A program made the position numbers and the translations under genes. DNA of 63,617 nt from Chloroflexota bacterium. GTDB lineage: Bacteria; Chloroflexota; Anaerolineae; Anaerolineales; Villigracilaceae. Positions 18,631 through 28,448 of this stretch are shown piece after piece. The DNA lies in assembly GCA_024224815.1 (NCBI GenBank), contig JAAENC010000018.1, positions 1 through 63,617 on the forward strand, in the 5' to 3' direction. The notes under the pieces were generated by a model that saw only the letters and a program-made list of their open reading frames with translations, did no database searches and was not told the DNA's origin. The number at the start of each line of letters is the position of its first letter. The first letter of the stretch is position 1.

Positions 18631-19638
18631 ATGTTCAAGAAATTCTTCCTGCCCTTTTTATTCCTAATCTCCCTTTCAGCCTGCAACAACGCCGAGCAAC
18701 CTGCCGTTACAGAAACAGCAACGATCATGCCAACAGAAACAAAAGCACTACCAACAAATACACCGAAAAGCATCTCAACAGAAACGATCACAGCATCTTC
18801 CCCAACGGCTACACTCCCCCCACCAGACAATGCCACCGACTGCATTAACATGGCAAAGTTCATCGGCGATGTTACTATTCCTGATAATGCTGAACTCAAT
18901 ATAGGAACAGCCTTCACAAAAATATGGCGAGTAGAAAATACAGGTACTTGCACTTGGTGGTCTGGATATACACTTAGTCATTATGCTGAAGAATCCCTCA
19001 GTGCTCCAGAGTTTACCCCTCTGCCGTACACAGCTCCTAAAGAAACTGTCGATATAGCCGTTGAATTGATCTCTCCAAGCATACCAGGGTTATATCGCTG
19101 CTATTTTGTGATTAAAAACCCCGAAGGGCTGATTATGGAGATCGAAGGAGATTCACGCCTATGGCTCATTATTAACGCAGTTGATAGTAGTAGCAGCGAC
19201 GGTGGAGACACTCTCCCCACTGCAAGCTGCGCTTACACAACAAATACAACACGCCAGGATGCTGTACTTGCTGCCATCAATGCCTATCGTGCAGAAAATG
19301 GGCTGCCCCCCTATACAATAAACCAGCAATTGGCACAATCTGCTTTAGTTCATGCTGCGGATATGGCTTGCAATCAGATTTTCTATCATGACGGATCAGA
19401 TGGGTCTACACCAACAACGCGTGCTGCCGCTGCCGGGTACACAGGGAATGTATCGGAAAATGTGTATGGGAGCTACCCACCAATCACCCCTGAACAAGTA
19501 ACAGCATGGTGGAAGCTAGACCAAACAGACCCCAGGCATAATACGAATCTGCTCAGCACCCTATACACTGAAGTTGGTATTGGATACGCTTTTTTCAACG
19601 ATTATGGATATTATGTAGTAGATTTTGGCGTGCCATAG
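18631..19638 (+). CDS. Lipoprotein with NBR1-type Ig domain and CAP/SCP domain
   Basis: A 335-residue secreted protein. Residues 1-19 are a lipoprotein signal ending in the lipobox LSAC, followed by a Thr/Pro-rich linker to about residue 68. Residues about 70-180 look like the Ig-like domain first seen in NBR1 (conserved Trp-Glu-Asn-Thr-Gly-x-Cys-Thr-Trp core in WRVENTGTCTW). Residues about 198-335 are a CAP/SCP (PR-1-like) domain: INAYRAENGLPPY, a His in LVHAADMACNQIFYHDG, SENVYG and HNTNLLSTLYTEVGIGYA. The expected His/Glu cavity residues are visible. A probable cell-surface protein of unknown substrate. RBS AAGGAG is 9 bases upstream of the ATG. Confidence 0.88.
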   Translation: MFKKFFLPFLFLISLSACNNAEQPAVTETATIMPTETKALPTNTPKSISTETITASSPTATLPPPDNATDCINMAKFIGDVTIPDNAELNIGTAFTKIWRVENTGTCTWWSGYTLSHYAEESLSAPEFTPLPYTAPKETVDIAVELISPSIPGLYRCYFVIKNPEGLIMEIEGDSRLWLIINAVDSSSSDGGDTLPTASCAYTTNTTRQDAVLAAINAYRAENGLPPYTINQQLAQSALVHAADMACNQIFYHDGSDGSTPTTRAAAAGYTGNVSENVYGSYPPITPEQVTAWWKLDQTDPRHNTNLLSTLYTEVGIGYAFFNDYGYYVVDFGVP

Positions 19639-19664
19639 ATATTCGCTTCCGAAAGTTGTTTTTT

Positions 19665-19696
19665 AGCAGGCCACGTAAAGCATGACCTGCTTTTTC
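19665..19696 (+). terminator. Terminator after the CAP lipoprotein gene
   Basis: An imperfect 9-bp stem (AGCAGGCCA with TGACCTGCT, one mismatch) closes a 12-base loop and is followed by TTTTCTT. It lies 27 bases past the stop codon. Between here and the groESL promoter (about 19700-19859) I see no gene or further structure. Confidence 0.65.
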
Positions 19697-19859
19697 TTGG
19701 ACAGATGTTGACTAGAGCAACCAAGCCCAAATCATGAGGCATACGATCTTCGTTAAACAAGAAAATGTATTTCGTTCACACGTCTGTTCATTAAAGGGGA
19801 AGGAGTTAATTCTTCTCCCTAAAAAACATCAGAACTTTATAAGAGTCTATTAACATCCC

Positions 19860-19888
19860 TTGACGTTGTTTGTGGGGGCATGTATTAT
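19860..19888 (+). promoter_or_regulatory. Sigma-70-like promoter of groESL
   Basis: TTGACG (19860-19865) and TATTAT (19883-19888) are separated by exactly 17 bases. Transcription should start near 19895, immediately before the CIRCE operator at 19901-19927, which is the standard arrangement for HrcA control. Confidence 0.85.
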
Positions 19889-19900
19889 TTGGGGCGAGAA

Positions 19901-19927
19901 TTAGCACCTTAGCATTTAGGGTGCTAA
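19901..19927 (+). promoter_or_regulatory. CIRCE operator (HrcA-binding site)
   Basis: TTAGCACCT, nine spacer bases and GGGTGCTAA match the CIRCE consensus TTAGCACTC-N9-GAGTGCTAA with an 8 of 9 palindrome. It lies between the promoter and groES, so HrcA should repress groESL until heat or unfolded protein occupies the chaperonin. hrcA itself is not in the window. Confidence 0.92.
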
Positions 19928-19955
19928 ATTGTTGAATAAGGAAGATTTACTCAGA

Positions 19956-21918
<1,963 letters not shown>

Positions 21919-21938
21919 GTCAAATTAAAAACGCTTTT

Positions 21939-21975
21939 AGTAGGGGCGGGTCTGAGACCCGCCCCTACTTTTTTG
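21939..21975 (+). terminator. groESL terminator made of the GTAGGGGCGGG palindrome
   Basis: A perfect 13-bp stem (21939-21951 with 21957-21969), a five-base loop and a TTTTTTTG tract. The stem sequence belongs to the same palindrome family as 40908-40936 and 41902-41928, so a dispersed repeat seems to have been taken up as a terminator. Confidence 0.88.
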
Positions 21976-21996
21976 TTAAGGGTATAATCTCCCCCA

Positions 21997-22893
21997 ATGT
22001 TAAAACAACTTTCAGATAGACCAACGCGCCTCCTTTTATTGGCATTATTTATTATCCTGACATCAACCGCTTGTGGAAATTCTCAAGACGCACCTACACC
22101 TACACTTGCTCCCGCTACCGAAACATCTGCGCCACCCACCGCTACACCTATTCCGGCAGCAGCAACTATAAATGGTGAAGTGATTTCCATCGAAGAGTTC
22201 AATGCAGAATTACTCCGCTTTCAGGATGCGCAAAATGCGTTAGGAAACACTGTTCCTGCTGAAGAAGCAGCAGAGCGTGTTTTAAACGATCTGATCGACC
22301 AACTTTTGCTCGCACAAGCCGCTGTTGAAGCAGGCTACACGCTCGAGAATACCGAGCTAGATGCACGAATAGCGGCATTGGCAGAAGATATTGGGGGCGA
22401 GGAAAATTTATCCACTTGGCAAACAAGCCACGGGTACACGAGCGAATCCTTCCGTTCATCCCTAAAAAAATCAATAGAAGCCGCGTGGATGCGTGACAAA
22501 ATCCTTGCAGAACTGCCTAGTACTGCCGAAGAGGTACACGCCCAGCAGATTTTGCTCTATAATCGGGAGACCGCTGAAGATATTCAATCTAAATTGGAAG
22601 GCGGTGCAAAGTTTAGCGATTTGGCTTCAGCCTATGATCCAAAAACAAATGGCGAGTTGGGCTGGTTTCCACGAAATTATTTGCTGGAAAAAAGCATCGA
22701 AGATGCCGCCTTTTCTTTAGAGATCGGGCAAACTAGCGATATTATAGAAACAGAAGTTGGTTTTCATATTATTATGGTTCTGGAACGAAAAACAGAACGC
22801 CCGCTTTCGCCGGATGCGATGTTGGCATTAAGTGAAAAGACTTTGCTAGATTGGTTAGCAAATGCACGTGAAACGAGTAAAATAGAGAAATAA
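21997..22893 (+). CDS. Peptidylprolyl isomerase lipoprotein (SurA/PrsA-like, PPIC domain)
   Basis: A 298-residue lipoprotein. The signal ends in the lipobox TSTAC and is followed by a Thr/Pro-rich linker. A SurA-N-like helical chaperone domain runs from about residue 50 to 170 (starting ATINGEVISIEEFNAEL). A parvulin (PPIC) domain at about 180-275 has EEVHAQQILL, FSDLASAYDPKTNGELGWFPR and GFHIIMVLER. It should help fold exported proteins outside the membrane. It follows groESL but is separated by a terminator, and the next gene is 25 bases downstream. Confidence 0.9.
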   Translation: MLKQLSDRPTRLLLLALFIILTSTACGNSQDAPTPTLAPATETSAPPTATPIPAAATINGEVISIEEFNAELLRFQDAQNALGNTVPAEEAAERVLNDLIDQLLLAQAAVEAGYTLENTELDARIAALAEDIGGEENLSTWQTSHGYTSESFRSSLKKSIEAAWMRDKILAELPSTAEEVHAQQILLYNRETAEDIQSKLEGGAKFSDLASAYDPKTNGELGWFPRNYLLEKSIEDAAFSLEIGQTSDIIETEVGFHIIMVLERKTERPLSPDAMLALSEKTLLDWLANARETSKIEK

Positions 22894-22918
22894 TTTTGCT
22901 CTTGATGGAGAGTTTCTT

Positions 22919-23680
22919 ATGGCAGATTTTGATTACACTGATGACAGTTTTGTAGAGGAAGAAGAAGAAAAAAAATCTTTTAGCATTGATATGCTAGATG
23001 TATTTTCGATTCTTCTTTTGGTAGGCGCGGCTTGTCTTGGGGCTTATTTCTTGTTGGTTTTTATAAACCCCTTCACCGCGCTAAACCCGCTTCCGCCTAA
23101 CACACCTACTCCGCTTGTGATTGTTCCTTCGGCTACAATTACACCGAAGCAACTGGAAGCTCCGTGGACAGAGACCCCCACTATTCAGCCTTCTATTACG
23201 CCAACATCACGCGCGACCTTTACACCTATCCCTACAAATACACCTTTGGTTCTTTATACAGAAACATTTACACCTGAACCGCCAACTGCCACAGCAACAC
23301 CGCAAATGCCTTTTGAAGCGACTGTGCAAAAAATTAGCAGTACTGTCATTCACGCTGATACTGCCTGTAATTGGCTTGGTGTTGGTGGAACAGTAGAAGA
23401 TTCTGATAAAAGCCCCTTATTGGGCGTTGTCGTCCGCGTACAAGGCCATTTGCTTGGCAAAACGGTAGATCAAACAACAGTAGCAGGTGTTAGCCCCGCT
23501 TATGGAAAATCTGGATTTGAGTTTATTCTGGGCGAAGCCCCAATCCCATCAGATGGTGAAACTTTATATATCCGTCTTTTTGATCAGGCTGGTTTACCCC
23601 TCTCGGATGAAATTCGCTTTAGCTCTTCAGCATCATGTGAGGAAAACTTAATCTTGATCCGTTTTACAAAAGTAAGATAA
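22919..23680 (+). CDS. Membrane-anchored protein of unknown function with Thr/Pro-rich stalk
   Basis: A 253-residue protein: an acidic cytoplasmic N-terminus (residues 1-22), one membrane helix (about 25-50, DVFSILLLVGAACLGAYFLLVF), a Thr/Pro-rich stalk (about 55-130), and an extracellular domain of about 120 residues rich in beta strands with two Cys (CNWLGVGG and SASCEENL) that may pair. The domain looks like a beta-sandwich; I do not recognise the family. It is probably co-transcribed with the PPIC lipoprotein, so it may be a surface protein or an accessory to folding. The bidirectional hairpin at 23697-23738 ends the unit. Confidence 0.75.
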   Translation: MADFDYTDDSFVEEEEEKKSFSIDMLDVFSILLLVGAACLGAYFLLVFINPFTALNPLPPNTPTPLVIVPSATITPKQLEAPWTETPTIQPSITPTSRATFTPIPTNTPLVLYTETFTPEPPTATATPQMPFEATVQKISSTVIHADTACNWLGVGGTVEDSDKSPLLGVVVRVQGHLLGKTVDQTTVAGVSPAYGKSGFEFILGEAPIPSDGETLYIRLFDQAGLPLSDEIRFSSSASCEENLILIRFTKVR

Positions 23681-23696
23681 TCTCTTTCTCTTTTAT

Positions 23697-23738
23697 AAAA
23701 AACCGCCACGTATTTTGAAAATACGCGGCGGTTTTTTG
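23697..23738. terminator. Bidirectional terminator between convergent genes
   Basis: A near-perfect stem with arms AAAACCGCC and GGCGGTTTT, extended by ACGTATTT/AAATACGC, with A and T runs on both sides. It can end transcription from the plus-strand PPIC unit and from the minus-strand GTPase unit. Confidence 0.85.
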
Positions 23739-23759
23739 TTCTCTATATTTCTCTACAAT

Positions 23760-25079
23760 CTACTTCCCAAATTTCTCTTTCAAAATATCTTCCAGCGTGG
23801 GCTGACCAATTTCTTGCAATTCGTAACGCACGCGCTGGGAAGGTTTGTCAATTTTGATAACGCGAGTTAAGTCGATTGGCGTGCCGATCACGACTAAATC
23901 TACATCAGCGGCGGCGATGGTGGCTTCGAGGTCACGCATTTGTTGCTCGCCATATCCCATTGCTGGCAGGATATTCCCTGTTTCCGGGTATTTCTCATAA
24001 GTCGTGGCAATGGAACCTACAGCGAAGGGGCGCGGATCAACGATCTCGGCAGCGCCAAAGCGGCGAGCGGCAACGTAGCCTGCACCGTATTTCATCCCGC
24101 CGTGGGTTAGGGTGGGGCCATCTTCAACAACGAGAACGCGTTTGCCGCGGATCATGTCGGGATCATCCACAAATAATGGGGAGGCGCCTTCGATCACGAC
24201 TGCGTTGGGGTTCAGATTCCGTAGATTTTCGCGCACCAAGATAATGTCGTCGGGCGAGGCGGTATCCACTTTATTAAGCACAAAAACATCTGCTGTGATG
24301 GCGTTCTGTTCACCGGGGAAGTAGGTCAATTCGTGCCCGGGGCGGTGGGGGTCGGCGACGACGATTTCCAGATCCGATTTGTAGAAGGGAATGTCGTTAT
24401 TGCCGCCATCCCAAAGAACGATATCTACTTCTTTCTCGGCTTCGCGCAAAATGGCTTCGTAATCTACACCTGCGAAAACGATCACGTCGTTATCGAGATG
24501 GGGCTCGTATTCCTCGCGTTCTTCGATAGTGCATTCGTACTCATCGAGATCGTCATAATCGCCAAATCGCTGCACAGCCTGTGCAACGAGATTGCCATAT
24601 GGCATGGGATGACGAATAGCGGCGACTTTGTATCCCATATCACGCAGGATAAGGGAGACGCGACGTGTTGTTTGGGATTTTCCACAGCCCGTGCGGACGG
24701 CGCAAACCGAGACAACGGGTTTAACGGACTTGACCTGAGTTGGGTCGGCGCCGATAAGCTTAAAATCTGCGCCCAAAGCATTGACCAGTGAAGCCTTGTG
24801 CATCACGTATTCGTGAGGCACATCCGAGTAAGCAAAGACAACTTCATCTACATCGAGTTCCTTGATAAGTTCTTCGAGCTTCTCTTCAGCGTGGATAGGG
24901 ATGCCCTTGGGATACAACTCACCTGCCAAAACGTCAGGATAAACACGCCCTTCGATATCGGGGATCTGGGTAGCCGTAAAGGCGACTACTTCGTAATCCT
25001 TGTTGTTACGATAGACGGTGTTGAAGTTGTGAAAGTCGCGGCCTGCGGCTCCCATGATGAGGGTACGGATGGGGGACAT
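23760..25079 (-). CDS. Cyclic 2,3-diphosphoglycerate synthetase-like GTPase
   Basis: I start this at 25079 (MSPIRTLIMGAAGRDFHNFN, 439 residues), where AAGGAG precedes the ATG; the longer frame adds 22 poorly composed residues. The protein has a Rossmann-like N-terminal domain, then a P-loop at SVCAVRTGCGKSQTTRRV and a GTPase-like NKVD in VFVLNKVDTAS. It resembles the family of the archaeal cyclic-2,3-diphosphoglycerate synthetase, but bacterial homologues have no settled function and this may be a GTPase acting on something else. argS lies upstream on the same strand, 194 bases away. Confidence 0.75.
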   Translation of the reverse strand: MSPIRTLIMGAAGRDFHNFNTVYRNNKDYEVVAFTATQIPDIEGRVYPDVLAGELYPKGIPIHAEEKLEELIKELDVDEVVFAYSDVPHEYVMHKASLVNALGADFKLIGADPTQVKSVKPVVSVCAVRTGCGKSQTTRRVSLILRDMGYKVAAIRHPMPYGNLVAQAVQRFGDYDDLDEYECTIEEREEYEPHLDNDVIVFAGVDYEAILREAEKEVDIVLWDGGNNDIPFYKSDLEIVVADPHRPGHELTYFPGEQNAITADVFVLNKVDTASPDDIILVRENLRNLNPNAVVIEGASPLFVDDPDMIRGKRVLVVEDGPTLTHGGMKYGAGYVAARRFGAAEIVDPRPFAVGSIATTYEKYPETGNILPAMGYGEQQMRDLEATIAAADVDLVVIGTPIDLTRVIKIDKPSQRVRYELQEIGQPTLEDILKEKFGK

Positions 25080-25273
25080 TAAGGTTAACTCCTTGGATGT
25101 AATTTTCAACCCTTTTTCAATTTTTCTCACGTTAGTTTTACACATGTAATAACAAAGAAGCTCCTGCGCTTTAAAGGAGTTCTTGGCACAACACTACTCT
25201 GTGAGCAAAGCTGTGCAACCCGTGAGAATAACGGGAAGGGTTGATTTTCGTAACGGGGAACTCCCCCGCTACG

Positions 25274-27145
25274 TCACATCACTTCTGGGGCTGTGATGCC
25301 CAAAAGCGCCAAGGCGTTGGCGAGAGTTTGCTTGGATGCAGCCACAAGCCGCAAACGAGCATCTCGGATGGAATCTGTTTCAGCTTTTAAGACTGAAACA
25401 GCGTGGTAAAAAGAGTGGAACGCGCTCGCCAGATCGTAGGCATAAGTTGCCATGATCATCGGGCGGTATTCCTTTGCCGCTTCCTGCACTTTGGCTGGGA
25501 AACGGGAGAGTAGTTCAATTAACGCAATTTCGTGAGAGGTGAGTTCAAAGTTGAAGGTGGCAGTCTCCCCAACTATCTCGGAGATTGCTTCGGCGGAAGA
25601 ACTGCCTACCCCTGTCGGAGTACGCGGTCGCAAAGACATGGCCTTGGCTAATATGCTAGAAGCCCGCACATGCGCATTCTGGATATAAGGCCCTGTATGC
25701 CCTTCAAAGCTGAGGGCTTTTTCTACATCAAAAACGGTATCACGGCTATTGTCTACCGCGAGCATGGCGTAGGCCAATGCGCCCAAGCCGACTGCGTTGG
25801 CAACTTCGGCGCGAGCATCGTCGCTCAAGTCAGGATTCTTCTCTTTGCTGGTTTCGGTAAAACGTCGGATAGCTTCGTCTGCGACATCTTTGAAGAGCAC
25901 AACACGCCCTTTTCGGGCAGACATTGCGCCTTCGGGCAAGCTGACAAAACCATAGCCAAGATGATAGCAATTTTCAGCTTGCTCAAAACCCCATAAGCCC
26001 AAAATCGCAAAGGCTTGCATAAAGTGCATCGACTGGCGCACATCCACAACATAAACAGAACGGTCTACGCCGAATTCGTTGAACTTCTTCTTTGCCAAAG
26101 ATAAATCTTTGGTCAGATAAAGGGTCGTCCCATCGTTTCGCAAAAGGACGTTGGTGCGATATTTCTCTTTTTTCAGACCCAATTTCTCGTCAATTTTGAC
26201 GATCACGGCGCCGCCTTCGGGGCGTTCGTCGGTGGCAATATCGAGATCGAGCAGTTCTTGCACAACGGCTTTCGATGGCTCATCTTCTACACTTTCGTAG
26301 AACCAAGTGTCCATCTGGATGCCAATGGTCTGCAAAATTTCTTTTAACTCGACCAAAGACCACTCACGCGTCTCAAGCCAAAGGTCACGGATGTATTCGT
26401 CTCCCGCATCCCATTTGCGGTACATTTCACGTCGCTCTGCATCGTATTTTTCGCGCAGGGCTTTCTCATCATCCGTCTCATTTTCTTTTTCGGTGAGCAT
26501 ATTGGTGGCTTCGACGTACAAATTCAGCAACCATTGTCCGCGCTCATGAACGCCCTCCGGCTCCTGCCCTTTGTAGAAATTTTCGTAAATCCAGAGCACG
26601 GTAATTACGCCAAGACCGATATCGCCGGGATAAGCGGCGCGGATGGTTTCAAAACCCGCAAATTCAACAATTCGTGAGAGGGATTCGCCAAGAATGGCGT
26701 TGCGATAATGCCCGATATGGAAAGAGTGATGGGTGTTCGGCTGCGCATATTCGACCATGACGCGCTCGCCTTTTGGCTTGCCAGCACCGAATTGGCTTTT
26801 TTGCTGAAGAATAGCACTGATGGTGCGCTCGGCAAAATCTTCGGTCACGAAATACAGATTCAGATAACCCTTAACAGCCTCGACGCGGCTAATTCCTTCG
26901 GGCAGCCCGACCAGCTCTTTGATGGCTTCAGCAATCTCCTGCGCCCGCATCGGCACGATGACCTTTTTACCAGTTCCTTTGGCTGCTTTGGCTTCATTCG
27001 CCGCCGTCTGAAAAAATGACGTAGATGTACCCCACTCCCCGTTAAAGGGAATTGGTTGCCATTTTAGTCCTGCAAGGGGGATGTCGTTTTCTGCGCTGTA
27101 TTCTGCGATTTTTTCTTGAATTTGGAGGGTTTCTTGGTTGAACAT
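25274..27145 (-). CDS. argS: Arginyl-tRNA synthetase
   Basis: A 623-residue class Ia aminoacyl-tRNA synthetase. The HIGH motif is in NTHHSFHIGHYRNAI, the KMSKS-like motif is MSARKGRVV, and the C-terminal DALR anticodon-binding domain ends LGITAPEVM. The N-terminal Add-1 domain is present. Residues about 513-530, between ASSILAKAMSL and ELTSHEIALIELLSRFP, are an extra segment, GSSSAEAISEIVGETATF, that is absent at this point in usual ArgS proteins. It is encoded by a palindromic repeat also found in another gene here. The rest of the enzyme is intact, so it is probably active. Confidence 0.95.
   Translation of the reverse strand: MFNQETLQIQEKIAEYSAENDIPLAGLKWQPIPFNGEWGTSTSFFQTAANEAKAAKGTGKKVIVPMRAQEIAEAIKELVGLPEGISRVEAVKGYLNLYFVTEDFAERTISAILQQKSQFGAGKPKGERVMVEYAQPNTHHSFHIGHYRNAILGESLSRIVEFAGFETIRAAYPGDIGLGVITVLWIYENFYKGQEPEGVHERGQWLLNLYVEATNMLTEKENETDDEKALREKYDAERREMYRKWDAGDEYIRDLWLETREWSLVELKEILQTIGIQMDTWFYESVEDEPSKAVVQELLDLDIATDERPEGGAVIVKIDEKLGLKKEKYRTNVLLRNDGTTLYLTKDLSLAKKKFNEFGVDRSVYVVDVRQSMHFMQAFAILGLWGFEQAENCYHLGYGFVSLPEGAMSARKGRVVLFKDVADEAIRRFTETSKEKNPDLSDDARAEVANAVGLGALAYAMLAVDNSRDTVFDVEKALSFEGHTGPYIQNAHVRASSILAKAMSLRPRTPTGVGSSSAEAISEIVGETATFNFELTSHEIALIELLSRFPAKVQEAAKEYRPMIMATYAYDLASAFHSFYHAVSVLKAETDSIRDARLRLVAASKQTLANALALLGITAPEVM
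25557..25607 (-). repeat. Palindromic repeat inserted in frame inside argS
   Basis: This 51-base segment of argS aligns by eye with 39918-39968 inside an unrelated membrane-protein gene at about 39 of 51 positions, in the same strand and reading phase. Its inner inverted pair, GCAGTCTCC and GGAGATTGC (imperfect), is the core of the dispersed TGTCATTGCGA-family repeat, for example at 51786-51809. The outer inverted ends are lost in this copy. It encodes a Ser/Ala/Glu-rich peptide placed in a surface region before the anticodon-binding helices. Confidence 0.75.
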
Positions 27146-27227
27146 GAATAATTTACCGGTTTTTAAGTAGAATAATTTCTTTGTTTTGCGGACGGGATTA
27201 TAACATGATGGATGATGACTGAAATTT

Positions 27228-27764
27228 CTAATCAGGGGTTTTTATTTTGCCAACAAGTTTTTCAAATACCCCTATTCGAAGTGTTCGGTAGCTCCAAAGC
27301 CCTAAAAAAAGAACTACAAAACCAGTGATAGTAAACATTCTCGGCACGATAAATTCATAGTCTTCAAGAATAGATTGGTACAACAAAAGTGAAGCACCAG
27401 GAAATCCATTTATAGCCACTTGCACAACAGTTAAAAACACAGATTCTATTGTTATATCAAACTTCCAACGCATAAACTCAATTAGGGGGTAGGACATTAC
27501 TATATTTTTCAATTCAGCTGTATCTTTCGAGTGATTAATAATTTCAACGACATTACGAATCATTATTTGCTTCATTAACATTAGCCCAGCAACAGCCGTA
27601 GGAATAATGAAAAGAGAACGCCCTCCATCTACTGTAATACCTAAGACTGATACACTTTCAGCTGCTGGATTAAATACCAAGATACTGACCGAGAGAGCCA
27701 AGACAATCCATGTTATTTTATTTATCTGAGAAAGAGATTCTTTGAATCCAGTTGTCATGTCCAA
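27228..27764 (-). CDS. Membrane protein of unknown function
   Basis: A 178-residue protein with four likely membrane helices: ITWIVLALSVSILVF, GRSLFIIPTAVAGLMLM, VFLTVVQVAINGFPGASLLLY and MFTITGFVVLFLGLWSY. A soluble loop of about 50 residues joins helices two and three. No family is recognised. It stands alone between argS and the MBOAT-like gene, with short AT-rich gaps on both sides. Confidence 0.7.
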   Translation of the reverse strand: MDMTTGFKESLSQINKITWIVLALSVSILVFNPAAESVSVLGITVDGGRSLFIIPTAVAGLMLMKQIMIRNVVEIINHSKDTAELKNIVMSYPLIEFMRWKFDITIESVFLTVVQVAINGFPGASLLLYQSILEDYEFIVPRMFTITGFVVLFLGLWSYRTLRIGVFEKLVGKIKTPD

Positions 27765-27857
27765 CTCCTAAATTTGACGAAATTATAAGGTCTATTTTAT
27801 CATTCATTGTTTATCATACGCCTCACAGGCGATCCTACCCTGCCACAAATTTTCTAC

Positions 27858-28343
27858 TTACTGAATGCCAAGAGCCTGTCTTCCAACCAAAGTCAGCCCC
27901 AGACAAAAAATGATATAAGCCAGATGAATACCGGCACGAATCGCCCAAGCATATTTTGACAAATCCATTTTCGCTGCTCGCCCTAATACAACCCCAAGCC
28001 CGAGCAAGAAAAACCAGGGGATAAAAAGAAAAGCAAAAGCTTTCCTAATAGACATTGTCACCAAATCATGGATGCCGCCAGAGACGACAAAGGTCATGAT
28101 GAGCGCAGCCCACGCGGGGAGAAAGCGTCGTAGGGGGGCGTATATATATTTCCCCAAGCCATAGCTAAAGATCGGATTCCAATATTGCCAAAATCCCGCA
28201 AAAGAACTGGCCCCAAAGGAGCGATAAAGCATATTCTTGAGCGATTCAGATGCACCTAAAGGGACGCCGTTGCGCCGCTGGACGTATTGAGAAAGGCTTA
28301 GTTTTTTTCCTGAGAAGCCCCTCTTTATCCGTATTTCATTCAT
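27858..28343 (-). CDS. Short MBOAT-like acyltransferase homologue
   Basis: A 161-residue membrane protein. The block FWQYWNPIFSYGLGKYIYAPL followed by MTFVVSGGIHDL resembles the Trp-Asn and conserved-His regions of membrane-bound O-acyltransferases and wax-synthase relatives; the His in SGGIHD would be the catalytic one. Typical MBOAT proteins are more than twice this length, so this is either a compact family member or the C-terminal remnant of a longer gene. Three or four helices are visible. The substrate is unknown. Confidence 0.5.
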   Translation of the reverse strand: MNEIRIKRGFSGKKLSLSQYVQRRNGVPLGASESLKNMLYRSFGASSFAGFWQYWNPIFSYGLGKYIYAPLRRFLPAWAALIMTFVVSGGIHDLVTMSIRKAFAFLFIPWFFLLGLGVVLGRAAKMDLSKYAWAIRAGIHLAYIIFCLGLTLVGRQALGIQ

Positions 28344-28448
28344 GCTTTATTCTAACACTCCCTTCTAAAAAAACAGAATTCCCTATCACTTTTTATTTCT
28401 TATGCCTTATAATAGGTCTGACCTTTCCCCACATAAAAGAGGTACAAA

